A DNA stretch of 64,000 bases, taken from contig JAECUM010006673.1 of assembly GCA_016617855.1 (NCBI GenBank), forward strand, positions 28,519 through 92,518, given 5' to 3'. The first letter of the stretch is position 1; every line of letters starts with the position of its first letter. Shown piece after piece: positions 33,324 through 43,088 of this stretch. The position numbers and the translations under genes were made by a program. Under the pieces are notes generated by a model. It was not told where the DNA came from. It saw only the letters and a program-made list of their open reading frames with translations, and did no database searches. This DNA comes from Megalonaias nervosa (taxonomy: Eukaryota; Mollusca; Bivalvia; Unionida; Unionidae).

Positions 33324-34018
33324 GCACACACATGGCAAATCCAAATGGATTAGTAGAAGAAAACCAGGTTTCTAGATTAAATTCCCCTCCTCCTCCCTCT
33401 CCACCCCTCCCTCAGAACATATTTGTAACCAACCTGTAGCTTGACTCAAAACAGGTTAGAACATATATTTGTCAGGAGAAGACTCCCTCTCACACTCCAG
33501 AACGATATTTGTATTAAATATCTGTATTAAAGGAGTCTTCTAGATTTTAGGCCCCTTGAACATATTTGTCAGAGAAACCCCCTTCCCCATTTCAGATATT
33601 CTATAACAGATATATTTTTCGAACTATACATGTTTTCTGCCTGTGCCGATCGATTGCTGTAGCCCAGGCAGAGACTGCAGTGTTGCGATCGATAAATTTA
33701 CATCATGTTAACTGGATGATACAATAATAAGAAAGACTGTATGATTCTGCTCTCTTATTTGTCAGTGTTTGATTTTGCAAAGGGACACATGTGTCTGTAA
33801 CTTTACTAGAAAAAAACTGGAAATTTCCAGAAAAATCACGTGATTTCGCAGTGTTACAATATTTTCACAGACGTTTCAGAATTTTATGGAGAACGTGATT
33901 TAGAGCTTGGGTATTACAACTGCATAATACAATCTTCTGGAAATCATGTGATTTAGCGATTGGGTATTATAACTGCGTAATAGAGATTTCCAGAAATTCA
34001 GCGTGGGTGTCATGACGA

Positions 34019-34026
34019 TATAAAAA
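34019..34026 (+). promoter_or_regulatory. TATA box in the left TIR, facing inward
   Basis: TATAAAAA lies 37 bp upstream of the conserved ATG at 34063. The right TIR has TATAAAA at the matching place on the opposite strand, although the sequence between TATA and exon is only partly conserved. This suggests selection on a promoter. Confidence 0.6.
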
Positions 34027-34062
34027 GGCAGTCAAATGTTACATTGTGATCATTCCGCAGAG

Positions 34063-34087
34063 ATGTGTTTCGCTGGAAGCATGAAAG
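34063..34087 (+). CDS. Short TIR exon with splice donor (left)
   Basis: ATG at 34063 encodes MCFAGSMK and meets AAAG|GTAGGTG, a good splice donor, at 34087/34088. The reading frame would end a few codons into the intron, so splicing is needed to make a longer protein. The right-TIR copy encodes the same residues except one (Gly-Ser kept with a silent change) and has the stronger donor GTAAGTG. This could be a leader exon shared by several transcripts. No acceptor has been proven. Confidence 0.45.
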
Positions 34088-34382
34088 GTAGGTGAAATGT
34101 TTCTTGAAAATTTATTGCTTGACAGACTAGGAGATAGGTCCTCTGTTTAAACAAAGAACATTCTAGAAATTTCGTTCAGATTTTCATAATTTGATGAGGT
34201 AAAGGGGACTCAATTTATATTTTTTTGTCAACTATCAAATTTTGCAGAGGCAGCTGTAGTAGTAAGATAAGATGATGTTTCCAGATCTTTAAGATTTATT
34301 TCATATAAAATGTCTTTTTATCCGCCCTCAATAAAATATACTGGCACAGAACCTAAAACGCTAGTTTCATTTATCAAGCAAA

Positions 34383-34867
34383 CTATAACCATACTTTATG
34401 ATAATCTTTTTCAGATCTGCTTACCCTCATTGGTAAAATATATGTTAACATACTGTCAATAATACGGAACTCGCGTATTAAATCGTCCATATCATATTTT
34501 ACACCTCGCAAATAAGATCGCATCTGATCAAGTAATTTTTTGTAGGTAATTCTAGCTATTTTGCAAGCATTTTTTTAGTCTCAAGCTTGGGTTCAATCGT
34601 TTTACATGCTGTTGAAAGAGATACACCAACAGCAGATATTATTAACAGAAAAGGATTTAATGATACCCTACTTGATATCATGCCAGAGGTGGTCATTAGC
34701 AGTGGCAAATATGATATTACTCGAAGTACTCTGTTGTAATACTTATAACATTTTTTCACACACAAAAGGTTTTTATGATAAAATTTGTAATATTGCATTA
34801 GTGCGTCAATATCCTGTTTTGGAATTTCTTCTGAAATATGATTGAAATCGATGATCTGTTTTTTCAT
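34383..34867 (-). pseudogene. Polinton membrane-hairpin protein, frameshifted
   Basis: Starts at 34867 in a TATAATG context, 12 bp after the end of the preceding minus-strand gene. About 165 residues: a charged, tyrosine-rich N-terminal half (KKCYKYYNRVLRVISYL), then two closely spaced hydrophobic segments (YLPLLMTTSGMISS and PFLLIISAVGVSLSTA) forming a hairpin, then a basic/helical tail. A frameshift at about 34560 separates the tail (34383-34560) from the hairpin. Location and size suit a small membrane or virion-associated protein of the element. I know no enzyme with this pattern. It is the last gene before the left TIR. Confidence 0.55.
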
Positions 34868-34879
34868 TATACAATAGTT

Positions 34880-36163
34880 TTACACAATAGTTAAAGTTCT
34901 AGTACCAGCAATCGAATCAAGAAACTCGAGGAATTTATTATTATTAGGATCAGCTATAAAATTTCTATACTTGTCATAAACATCTGACGAAGTATCCATA
35001 TATCGTTCGTCTGTAACTACCTCATTTTTCTTGAATCAACTATAGGAATCAAACGTGTCTCCTACTTCACTCTCATACAAATCAGTTTCATTCACCAAGT
35101 TACTGTAATCGCTTTCTGTTTCATCGATATACTCTAATACTAAACTCAACTGATCAAAGGTGAAATTTTTGAGGACGAGATGTTGTCTAATAATTGTATA
35201 TGCGACTACGAAATTGCTATCATTAATTTTCGGAGCGCTTCTTTTTAAAAAAATCCCCCTCTTGAAATTTCAATGGCAGTAATACTTAAAAGATAGAGTA
35301 TTTTAATAGATAATATCATATATGGTTCTGTGAATATTTTCTTAATTTCACTGTAATAATTTCGTAATGATAATTGTCTTGAGCGCTGGATTGACGGAAA
35401 TTGAATATCTTCTGCTTCACCTATGTCGTACTAAGAATCATACTTTTCTCCAACTTTGTTTGTCTGACTTTAACAAAAAACAACATTTGCTCATTATCCT
35501 TAAGATAACTGATTTCATTGTCAACAATAATTGGATCAAATTCTGGGTCTTTTTTACGTATCATTGGCAAAATTGCGTTTGCGTACACTTTAATAATTAA
35601 CCCCGTGTCTGGTGCCATAGTAACAGTTTTAATTAGGGTTTCTTTGTCGTGGTAGTACATGCCGAGATACATAAAAATTTCTCGTTTTAAAAAACTATTA
35701 TATAACTTCCTATTTATTCTTATTCCTATTATTCTAGATTCTGATAGTTTGTCGAGACTATCATGGTTATCATTCATTTGCTTTTCCACCTGCGCTACTC
35801 ATGCTTGTAATAAACTTGATTGCATTATCAAACCTAAAGTTTTGAAATCAAACTCAAGTAATATTTTTTTAAACAGGATTTCAGCTTGTTTTTGTTTTTC
35901 TATACAATCATCAGGATGACAGTAACTTCTTATAATATCAAAGTTTTCTATTGGTTTTTTTAGTTGTGATCCTCGCATATGCATAAGAAGAATAAAAAAA
36001 AAAATTCTTCTTCTGACAATGGAGAGTTTATCATTGGAATTGAAAAAATTTTTCTGGTATTTACTACACGTGATGCTAGTGATGCGTCCCCAACATTTCT
36101 GGTGGGGTTAAAAATATTATCATAAAATTCTCTAGCAACAGTTATAATTGGTGGTTCTGACAT
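34880..36163 (-). pseudogene. Large unidentified Polinton protein, multiply broken
   Basis: Begins at an ATG at 36163 (AAATAATG context; product starts MSEPPIITVAREFYDNIFN) and can be followed by codon character to a stop at 34880, about 430 codons. Breaks: an A/T homopolymer frameshift near 36000, an in-frame TGA near 35790, frame changes near 35425 and 35245, and a further stop near 35038. Recognisable parts are acidic and Asn/Asp-rich near the C-terminus (LEYIDETESDYSN, FIADPNNNKFLEFLDSIAG). There are no membrane segments and no catalytic motif that I recognise. Sitting between the fibre and the hairpin protein, it may be a structural component, but that is inference. Confidence 0.5.
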
Positions 36164-36190
36164 TATTTTATAGCAATAGATTAAATTTGA

Positions 36191-37449
36191 TTAAATTTGA
36201 TCATCGAGTGTGTATATTTGAAATGATGTCAGTCCTGGAAACGGATGTTCAGCAGCGGCAACATAGCATAGAAAATACAAGTACTTATTAACAGTCTTTT
36301 CTATCGGAATTGTAAAATATTGTGTTGTTGTAATATATCTATTTTCTGTATTATACAATGTTTCCCAATTAATATCATCATTTGATCCTTCAAACCGCCA
36401 AATATAAATTCGACCAACACTAGGGTTTAATCGACCTCGCAAATGAAATTGCCAAATAGCAACTGCAGTGGGACATTTGATTTTAATCCAAAAACTTTCA
36501 ACTTCCCCGTTTGTCGTCCACTCGTGTCTATCAGAGAAAGCGTAATGAGGATAATTTGCAGGATAATGAGATGATGCGCTTACCTCAAACCCAACTGGAT
36601 TGTCAATTGCCTTGAAAATTGTTGGAATATATCCAACATTGTTTTAGTTCGTTTTATACCACTAGACAGACTGTCAACATACGCTTTATTTGTTAGATCA
36701 TTAGGATTAACTGGAACATATGTCGTAGTTATTTCATTATTTCTCATGTTTATATTACCTGACATTGGTCCACCGGATCTTTCAAAATATGGGGTAAGTT
36801 CTTCTTTTAACTGAGCATAACTAATAGCATCAGTATCACTAGCTGGTGGCGAGGTTATCGGTAATCCAGTTATTTTTGAATTTGACATAGACAGGTTACC
36901 TGTCATTGTATCGCCGGCTTTGATAAGTTTACTGTCGTCAACAGATTTTAGTTGCGCATAACTTACCGCTAGCGTTCAATCTGCTGGCGGATATGAAGTT
37001 TCTAAGCCTAACACTCGTCGACCTGACATGTTAATATAACCTGTAATTGTTTCACCGGTTTTATCACGCTTGTTCTTATCCACATACTTTAACTGTGAAA
37101 AACTTACCGCTTGGGTTTGATTTAAGTTTGCTGGTGGGTATCCAGTCTCCAAGCCTACAACCTTTCTTCCTGACATATCTAAGTGACCGCTTAAAGTTCC
37201 GCCGGCCTTGTCAAACTTGTTGTCGTCAACTGATTTTAGTTGCGCATAACTAACAGCTTATGTAAGGCCAACCCTTGGTGGTGAATACACCGTTTCTAAA
37301 CCAGGCACTCGTTGATTTGACATAGACAGGTTTCCTGTCATCGTATCACCAATTTTTTTCAGGTAACCAGATAAATCAATATTGCCGTTTGTAGTTATAA
37401 TCTCCGGCGAATCTCCTAATGTTGTTCCAAATTTTGTGTAATAGCTCAT
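36191..37449 (-). pseudogene. Fibre-like protein: repeat shaft with discoidin-like tip
   Basis: Starts at 37449 (AAATAATG) with MSYYTKFGTTLGDSPEIITT. It is followed by five modules of about 37 residues in the pattern GDTMTGNLSMSN-x-(R/K)V-x-GLET-x-YPP...QAVSYAQLK, the last ending in the NDLTNKAYVDS signature common in trimeric phage and giant-virus tail fibres. The C-terminal part (RIYIWRFEGSNDDINWETL ... FPGLTSFQIYTLD) resembles an F5/8-type C (discoidin, carbohydrate-binding) beta-sandwich. Stops or frameshifts near 37260, 37170, 36975, 36910 and 36640 split it. It was presumably the receptor-binding spike of the ancestral virus-like particle. It diverges from the ATPase gene across a 70-bp gap. 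Confidence 0.7.
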
Positions 37450-37519
37450 TATTTATTTATTGTCTAACAATTTTATAATATGTCGATATTAAATTTTGAT
37501 ACAGACAGACATCTGAAAC
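37450..37519. promoter_or_regulatory. Divergent intergenic region between fibre and ATPase
   Basis: Seventy AT-rich bases separate the leftward fibre start from the rightward ATPase start, so promoters for both blocks are expected here. Apart from the ATG-linked AATAATG, I see no defined box. Confidence 0.35.
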
Positions 37520-38150
37520 ATGTACACAACAGCGAACTTCCAGATTGTCATTATCTTATTGTTTGGCCGCACAGGATCAGGAGAAACAAATTTGCTTATG
37601 AACTTGCTGCTGGCCGGTAATTTTAATCTATGATCGAGTTTATATTTACACAATTAATCCACAACAGGACAAATACGAACTACTTAGCGAATATAATAAC
37701 AAACTTCGTGATGATCTTGAGGCTGGCGAAGATTTTTTTATTATCAAGCAACCAGAAGAACTTATTCCAGTTAGTGAAACTGACACTGACGAGCATAAGA
37801 TAATTGTTTTTGACGACATTCCGCTAAACAATACAGAGATGAATAAAATAAAATCATATTTTTCACTGTCGCGTAATAAAAAATGTAATATTGTTTACTT
37901 AGCCCAAGGTTTTTATAACGTTGACAGATTTATTCGGCGAATAACTGGTTGTTTTATATTATTTCCAGGACTGGACAACGTGGGCGTCAGGAATATTGCA
38001 AACGAGCAATGCGGCGACGTAACAAAAGATAAATGTATCGAACTATATCACAAGGCAAGGGCAGATAAGTATAACTTTTTCTTGTTCGATAAGCTCACAC
38101 TTGATCCGAAAAAAATGTTTCGCTGTTGTATTAAAAATTATCTACAGTAG
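37520..38150 (+). pseudogene. Polinton genome-packaging ATPase (FtsK/HerA, A32-like)
   Basis: The ATG at 37520 leads through FQIVIILLFGRTGSGETN. This is the Walker A loop GxxGxGK(S/T) with the essential Lys changed to Glu (GAA at 37583). A TGA at 37631 then stops the frame. The gene continues one base out of frame from 37629 to 38150, with Walker B KIIVFDDIPL near 37800, the sensor-like NIVYLAQGFYNV near 37888 and a C-terminal FDKLTLDPKKMFR. About 210 codons in all, normal for the family. In Polintons this ATPase would pump DNA into capsids. Both the frame break and the Lys loss make it non-functional. Confidence 0.88.
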
Positions 38151-38161
38151 TTTGATATAAA

Positions 38162-38624
38162 ATGGATAAACAAGCAAAGTACAGAAAACATATAGAAGAT
38201 TTAAAAAACTTCCTCAATCTCAAGCAGATGGTATGTTAATCGATTTTTCATCACCAACAAGTATTGCATCGTTAATAGGATTTACTCATAAAAGTTATAG
38301 TGTTGCTCCTAATCAAAACCAAGACGAAGGACAGTGAACTGCCAGTAAATATAGCTGAAGTAAACACAATATTAATAAATTGCTCTATTGCACCTGGATC
38401 TTATTCAGCCCGGGGCAGTAAAGGACAGACTATCTATAGTTTTTCGCCGGACGTTCCACCGGGCTCGCTTATGTAAATTAATCGGTGGCAAAGTTATCTA
38501 TTATCTGCTAAATGTTGAAAATCAGATAACACAAATAAATATGCAATTGACAGATCAATCTGGACGGCAGTTTGATTTGAGTAATGAAGTTGTTACTTAT
38601 TACCTGCACCTACGCGCACAATAA
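38162..38624 (+). pseudogene. Candidate Polinton minor capsid (penton-like) protein, frameshifted
   Basis: The ATG at 38162 (TATAAAATGG) begins MDKQAKYRKHIEDLKNFL. Further in-family segments appear in other frames: IDFSSPTSIASLIGF near 38245, QTIYSFSPDVPPGS near 38420 and, in the final frame, LTDQSGRQFDLSNEVVTYYL ending at 38624. The pattern of a DQ-G-x-x-x-D/E strand pair followed by a short C-terminal beta strand is the one I associate with the small jelly-roll protein next to the ATPase in animal Polintons. That link is from memory. At least three frame changes are present. Position between ATPase and major capsid gene supports a structural role. Confidence 0.5.
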
Positions 38625-38663
38625 CAAAGTTATTGGCAATAAAATTATACAACCTCAGATATA

Positions 38664-38885
38664 ATGAAACAGAAAAAACAATTTTACAGAAGAAAAATAG
38701 TTGGAGGATTTGTTGGAAATATATTTACTAAAATTATTGAAAATGTCCCTGGAATAGCGCATAAAGTTGCGCCAATTGCACTTGACGCGTCAAAAGCTTT
38801 TGCAACTGGAGCTGCATCTGCCGCTGGAACTGCGGTGGGACAAAAAATAGCTGATAAAATAAAAGGCGGTGCGCACCAGATATGA
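38664..38885 (+). CDS. Small Gly/Ala-rich membrane-active-type protein
   Basis: Intact 73-codon ORF starting in a TATAATG context. Basic N-terminus (MKQKKQFYRRK), a GGFVGNIF turn, then a long Gly/Ala-rich segment (ALDASKAFATGAASAAG, then TAVGQKIADKIKGG) able to form an amphipathic or membrane-inserting helix. The stop overlaps the start of a tiny ORF at 38882-38977 (31 codons, KNISEIAPTAE-like, acidic then Lys-rich) by 4 bases. Such peptides between penton and major capsid genes are plausible virion core or membrane-lytic proteins. No family is recognised. One of the few unbroken genes in the element. Confidence 0.5.
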   Translation: MKQKKQFYRRKIVGGFVGNIFTKIIENVPGIAHKVAPIALDASKAFATGAASAAGTAVGQKIADKIKGGAHQI

Positions 38886-38977
38886 AACAAAATATATCAG
38901 AAATCGCTCCAACAGCTGAAACGGAAAACCGGATGACAAAGACAGCAAAAAAACTTTTATCGCCAAAAGGAGAATAA
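38882..38977 (+). CDS. Tiny ORF overlapping the Gly/Ala-rich gene
   Basis: Thirty-one codons, beginning MKQNISEIAPTAETE and ending KKLLSPKGE. Its ATG overlaps the stop of the previous ORF (ATATGA). It may be a decayed continuation of that gene, since its codons and Lys-rich end look similar, or a small separate gene. Confidence 0.3.
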   Translation: MKQNISEIAPTAETENRMTKTAKKLLSPKGE

Positions 38978-39039
38978 ATTATACAAAAATTAATATCTAA
39001 GGCAACAGCGCCAAATTTTGTTAACCTAATAAATAAAAA

Positions 39040-40568
39040 ATGTCTGTTAAAAATTATCTCGATTTAGCAGAAACTTATGATACTGACGACACAGTAGCAG
39101 AATTTGAGTATTTTGAGTATATCGACGAAAATTCGAATGAACCAAATAAGGCCGGTGTCAGAACATTTAATACCCGAGACGGGGTTGTATTTCTACTCCT
39201 TCACAAAGCCTAGATAGAAGTACGTGGCCAAATTATGACAGTGGCCAATCCACCTGCTAATATCGGAGCAGGCGTAGCTCTTATAAATAATGGGTGGAGT
39301 TTATTTAAAAGTGCCAGATATCAACTAGCCAATCAAACAGTAGAAGATATTTGAAGTCACCTACAAGTTGCAAGTACAATCTTAAATACTATTTCGTTTT
39401 CTGACGACTATTCCAGGTCAACTGCGACTAATATGATGTGGTTTATGGATTATGGAACTGGTGCAGCTGAATCAACCGAACATTTCTCGAAAGGTGCTTT
39501 AGTACACGGAGATGATACCGCTGCAGATCTTATAATTGTAAGAACTTTTCTTATTGTTAATGCTGCTGCTTTAGATATAGCCGCACCTGCCGCAGGCGCT
39601 AATCAAGACGCTGTATGAGTCTCACTTACTGCTGCTTGCAATAATCTTGGTCTAACACCACCAGGAGCAGCTGCAGACGGCGTTGCAATGTTAGATTTAG
39701 TTAACGGGACAATTAGCGTTAAAAATGTTACGATGAAGGTTATGCTAGGAGAAAAGAACTTGCAGCAGAATCACATCAAATTACAATGATGCTGCCATTA
39801 AGTACAATATTTGGATTTTGCAGGGACTATAATAAAGTATTTCGTGGAGTTAAACATACACTTATTTTAGATCGAGCAGAACAAAACGACTGCCTATTTC
39901 GTGATGACGGAGCTGATTGTCAGTTTATCATAAATAAACTTGCGCTATGGATGCTACGAATAATTCCGTCAATCACTATAATGACAGAATTAAACAGTAT
40001 ACTCGATAAACACACAAACAGAATTTATTTTCAGAAACATAAAATATATCAAACAGCAGTTCCAAATACCACCGACTACACATGGCGAGTCACAACAAAG
40101 TCAAGTGAAAAACTCCCTCGGCAATTGTTTGTTATATTTCAGCAGCAAGCGCGACGTGGTAACCAGCAACAACATAACTCCATATTTGATCACGCCGATG
40201 TTAGACGAGTATACGCTAGACTAAATTCAAAAAATTATCCGGAACGAGCGATAGAATGCAATTTTGGAAATGATGCCAATAAAAACGTATCTGGGCCATA
40301 TATGTACCTGCTCGATGAAGTGCAGAAAAATCAGGATGTCGGAGACGGATCTCAAATTTCTATGGAAGAATTTCGTACACTTTATCCAATATTTTATTTT
40401 GATGTTAGTAAACACAACGAGAGAGCTGTCGATTCTACAGCTGATATTGAAATTACTTGGACACTTGGTGCAGTTTCAGCAGTGCAGTTGTATGTATATG
40501 CGGTAGTGATCAGTGACAGATTTGTTACAATTGACTCTGTAGGAGGTAAAATGTCAGTACAAGTTTAA
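39040..40568 (+). pseudogene. Polinton major capsid protein (double jelly-roll)
   Basis: The ATG at 39040 begins MSVKNYLDLAETYDTDDTVA. The same frame contains GAGVALINNGWSLFKSARYQ, LVHGDDTAAD and LVNGTISVKNVTMK, but is cut by TAG at 39211, TGA at 39352 and TGA at 39616, then shifts near 39740. From 39786 to 40568 the frame is open for 260 codons with the family hallmark PLSTIFGFCRDYNKVFRGVK and a C-terminal ITWTLGAVSAVQLYVYAVV. Total length of about 508 codons is normal for Polinton capsid proteins, which form the hexon-like double jelly-roll shell. The long intact 3' part suggests recent decay relative to other genes. Confidence 0.85.
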
Positions 40569-40585
40569 TCTATAATCATTATATA

Positions 40586-40970
40586 ATGACAAAGTATATT
40601 GTAAAAGAAATATATTTGACTGATGGTCAAGTTAAGAAACTCCGATAGGGTTTACAAAAAGGTCGGCCAGTTTCATTAAAAGTAAAATATGGAGACAAAG
40701 GTACTTTAACAAAATTAATGATAACCAGAAAACCAAATAAATAAATACGATCGCAAAAAGTCTTGTTTTAAATTTAAGTGCCGCACAAATAACTGCGATG
40801 GCAAAAACAAAGTGGTTTCCTCGGGCCGGCATTATCTGTAACGGCCAAAACGTTAATACCTAAAATTTTGCCAGTACTTGGTACATTAGGGTTAGCAGCA
40901 GCGTCTGACGCAGTATCTGGCGCAACGAAAAAGGCTGTTTCCTGAGACGACATAAAGAAAATTTTTGTCT
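40586..40970 (+). pseudogene. Core/virion protein with hydrophobic C-terminal segment, broken
   Basis: The ATG at 40586 (TATAATG) begins MTKYIVKEIYLTDGQVKKL, then a TAG at 40646, then GRPVSLKVKYGDKGTLTKLM to a TAA near 40743. A downstream frame carries LIPKILPVLGTLGLAAASDA near 40850. The pairing of a short basic beta-rich N-terminus with a hydrophobic Gly/Leu-rich end is typical of a small gene next to the Polinton major capsid gene, often compared with adenovirus core proteins. That comparison is tentative. Confidence 0.45.
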
Positions 40971-40983
40971 AAAGATAAATATA

Positions 40984-41146
40984 ATGCCCAAACGAAAAAC
41001 GGTAAGAAAGACTAAAAAAAGATGCGATCGCGAAAAAGGAAAGGTGGATTTATAGGACCATTGCTGGCGGGAGTAGCGGGAAGTCTACTGCCAAATCTAC
41101 TGAGAATCGGCCGGGGACTAACATTGCCAGGAACTCGACCGCCTTA
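40984..41146 (+). pseudogene. Second small basic/hydrophobic core protein
   Basis: Starts MPKRKTVRKTKKR in a TATAATG context. After a one-base shift near 41025 the other frame reads RSRKRKGGFIGPLLAGVAGS and LLPNLLRIGRGLTLPG to a TAA at 41144. Highly basic start plus Gly/Leu hydrophobic tail resembles adenovirus pX/pVI-type DNA-condensing or lytic peptides in composition only. Confidence 0.4.
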
Positions 41147-41149
41147 AGT

Positions 41150-41480
41150 AACTTTGATATACTTGATAAGCTAAAAAAAGGTAAAAAATTTCCGTGGAGT
41201 TTTTTCTAAAGATGAACTAGGTCATGTTCCCGATGACGCGTGTGTGATAAATATACAAGATTTCAATGACGGATCTGGCACAGATTGGGTAGCGGTCTAC
41301 GGCAATAATTATTTTGACTCATTTGGACTTCCACCAAGTGACGCCATAAATAAATACATGTCCAAGTATAAAATAATAAATTATTCGTCTAATCAAATTC
41401 AGCCTGCTGAAACTTTTGCTTGTGGATATTGTTGTATAATGTTCATTAAACAGATGAATAAAAATCAAGATTTTTTTTAA
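41150..41480 (+). pseudogene. Adenain-like cysteine protease (Ulp1 superfamily), catalytic His lost
   Basis: After a frame change near 41200, the frame to 41480 reads DELGHVPDDACVINIQ, then SGTDWVAVYGNNYFDSFG, then NQIQPAETFACGYCCIMF. In adenain and Polinton proteases the catalytic His stands directly before Trp-Val. Here that codon is GAT (Asp) at 41283. The second active-site acid region (YFDSFG), the Gln and the catalytic Cys (CGYCC) are kept. About 110 codons, as in the family. Its role would be maturation cleavage of capsid and core proteins. Confidence 0.82.
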
Positions 41481-41481
41481 A

Positions 41482-41640
41482 GTTTATATTGCAATTTGAC
41501 AAGCAAACCTCTCACGCTAATGATGAGATTGCAATTAATTTTGTATAAACTTATAAATATAAAAGGTCAACATATTGTCTAAGTGTAAAACTAAAACAGA
41601 AAATAGCGATGAAAAAACAGACCCCCCCCCCCAAATAATA
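41482..41640. other. Intergenic spacer in the Polinton
   Basis: AT-rich, with a poly-C run at about 41620-41630. No gene. Confidence 0.4.
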
Positions 41641-41645
41641 GAATA

Positions 41646-43088
41646 ATGCTGAAAAGTATTTGTGCAATCTGCGGAAAAAGAAAAAGTATGTTTTTAAAGA
41701 AATCTCCAACGCCAACAACAAAGCGGGTTGTCCTGACAGGATTATTTTAGTAGATGATTAAAAAAATAATGCGATGCGGGTGCGATTGTGATAGAGATCT
41801 CTGTCTTGAGCAAAATAAAATTCTTACATATTGTCAGAAATGCAACAACAGAGAAATAATTGGAACAGGTACAGATATACATAAATTAATTGGCAAATTA
41901 CCAAAACCAAAAGGCGGTTGGACATTGCCAGGCCATAGATATACTGGACCTTATAATCCGCTGGACGGACAGTTGGACGAGAACGATAATCCGCTGCCAG
42001 GACAAGTGCCTTACAATCAAGTTGATGTAATAGCAATGCACCACGACATTTGTTATCGCGATAACGAACAAGATAAGCACGGCTGCACTAAATTAATGTT
42101 AGATGAACTTCGTGATATGAAACCTGTGAATATGCTAGAGCGTGTTGACAGAAAGTTGGTGCAGGGATTTATTGGAGCAAAATATAAATTAGGACTAGGT
42201 AGGTATGATGATCTTGCCTCAGAGCTACACAAACCTAAAAAAAAAAGTTTCCGCGACGTAAAGTTGTCGCAAATGCCGTTGATGATATCTGGGCGATAGA
42301 TTTAGTAGATGTGTCAGGCCTTAGTAAATTTAACAATAATAAAAGATATCTTTTTAATGTTGTAGATGATTTTAGCAAATATGCTTTTAGTGTACCAGTT
42401 TCAGATAAGACAGAAACGTCAATAACTGATGCGTTTAAACAGGTCATCGTTAGTACAGAAAGAAAACCAAACAGAATCTGGACCGATCATGGAGCAGAAT
42501 TTTTTAATAAAATATTTGACCAGTTTTTAGAACAAAATAACATCAAAAAAAATTTCACTGGAAATGAAGGTAAGAGCGTTGTCGTCGAGCAATTTAATCG
42601 TACACTAAACGAAAAAAATTCACAAATATTTGACAGCTAAAAATACAAATAAATATATTGACAATTTACATAAAATTGTTGATGAGCATAATAACACGAA
42701 ACATCAAACCACAAGGATGTCACCAAACGATGCAATGAAAAATCCGATACTAGAAAATAAAAATATGTACCGCAGACATAAATTTAAAGTTGGTGATAAA
42801 GTTAGAACTTCTCTGACGAAAAAGGTGTTCGAGAAAGGATTTACTCAAAACTGGAGCGAAGAAGTATTTTTTGTCGATAAAGTACATTTAACAATACCAG
42901 TGACATATGCGTTAAAAGATTTATCGGGTGAACCTATCACTGGTAGTTTTTACGAGCAAGAACTTCAGAAAACAGAACAAGATATATTCGTTATTGAAAC
43001 AGTTACTAGGAAGCGGGGCAACAAAAGTTGAGTTAAATGGCGCGGATATAGCGATAAATTTAATAGTTGTGTGCCAACTCGGTCAATT
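41646..43088 (+). pseudogene. Zinc-ribbon / PLA2-like / retroviral-type integrase / chromodomain gene, broken
   Basis: Begins near 41646 (AATAATG) with a CxxC-containing remnant (MLKSICAICGKRKS). The ORF 41754-42299 adds CQKC and a parvovirus-type phospholipase A2-like domain: GHRYTGPYNPLDGQL (calcium-loop position) and VDVIAMHHDICY (catalytic His-Asp). A poly-A frameshift at about 42238 leads into the integrase frame open to 42640: DLVDVSGL (first Asp), WTDHGAEFF (second Asp) and SVVVEQFNRTL (Glu), the retroviral D,D-35-E triad. Another shift near 42630 gives FKVGDKVRTSLTKKVFEKGF and GSFYEQELQKT (SH3-like region). An in-frame TGA at 43029 precedes VKWRGYSDKFNSCVP, a chromodomain piece. The integrase would insert the element. 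The PLA2-like domain is known in parvoviruses for membrane breach. Confidence 0.85.
41754..42299 (+). CDS. Open frame carrying the PLA2-like domain
   Basis: Unbroken 181-codon stretch of the gene above. Cys-rich start (CGCDCDRDLC, CQKC), then the PLA2-like core at residues ~55-110 with YTGPYNPLDG and the HHDICY active-site motif, both complete. It ends in the out-of-frame tail after the poly-A slip. Confidence 0.75.
   Translation: MIKKIMRCGCDCDRDLCLEQNKILTYCQKCNNREIIGTGTDIHKLIGKLPKPKGGWTLPGHRYTGPYNPLDGQLDENDNPLPGQVPYNQVDVIAMHHDICYRDNEQDKHGCTKLMLDELRDMKPVNMLERVDRKLVQGFIGAKYKLGLGRYDDLASELHKPKKKSFRDVKLSQMPLMISGR

Larger units (their letters stand above)
33352..34204 (+). repeat. Polinton left terminal inverted repeat
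   Basis: Begins AGTAGAAGAAAACCAGG. It pairs with the right end in an outer block (33352-33745) and an inner block (about 34020-34204). The middle (33745-34015) has no match in the right TIR, where a small satellite occupies the equivalent place. The inner block holds the TATA-exon-donor cassette. Confidence 0.92.
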
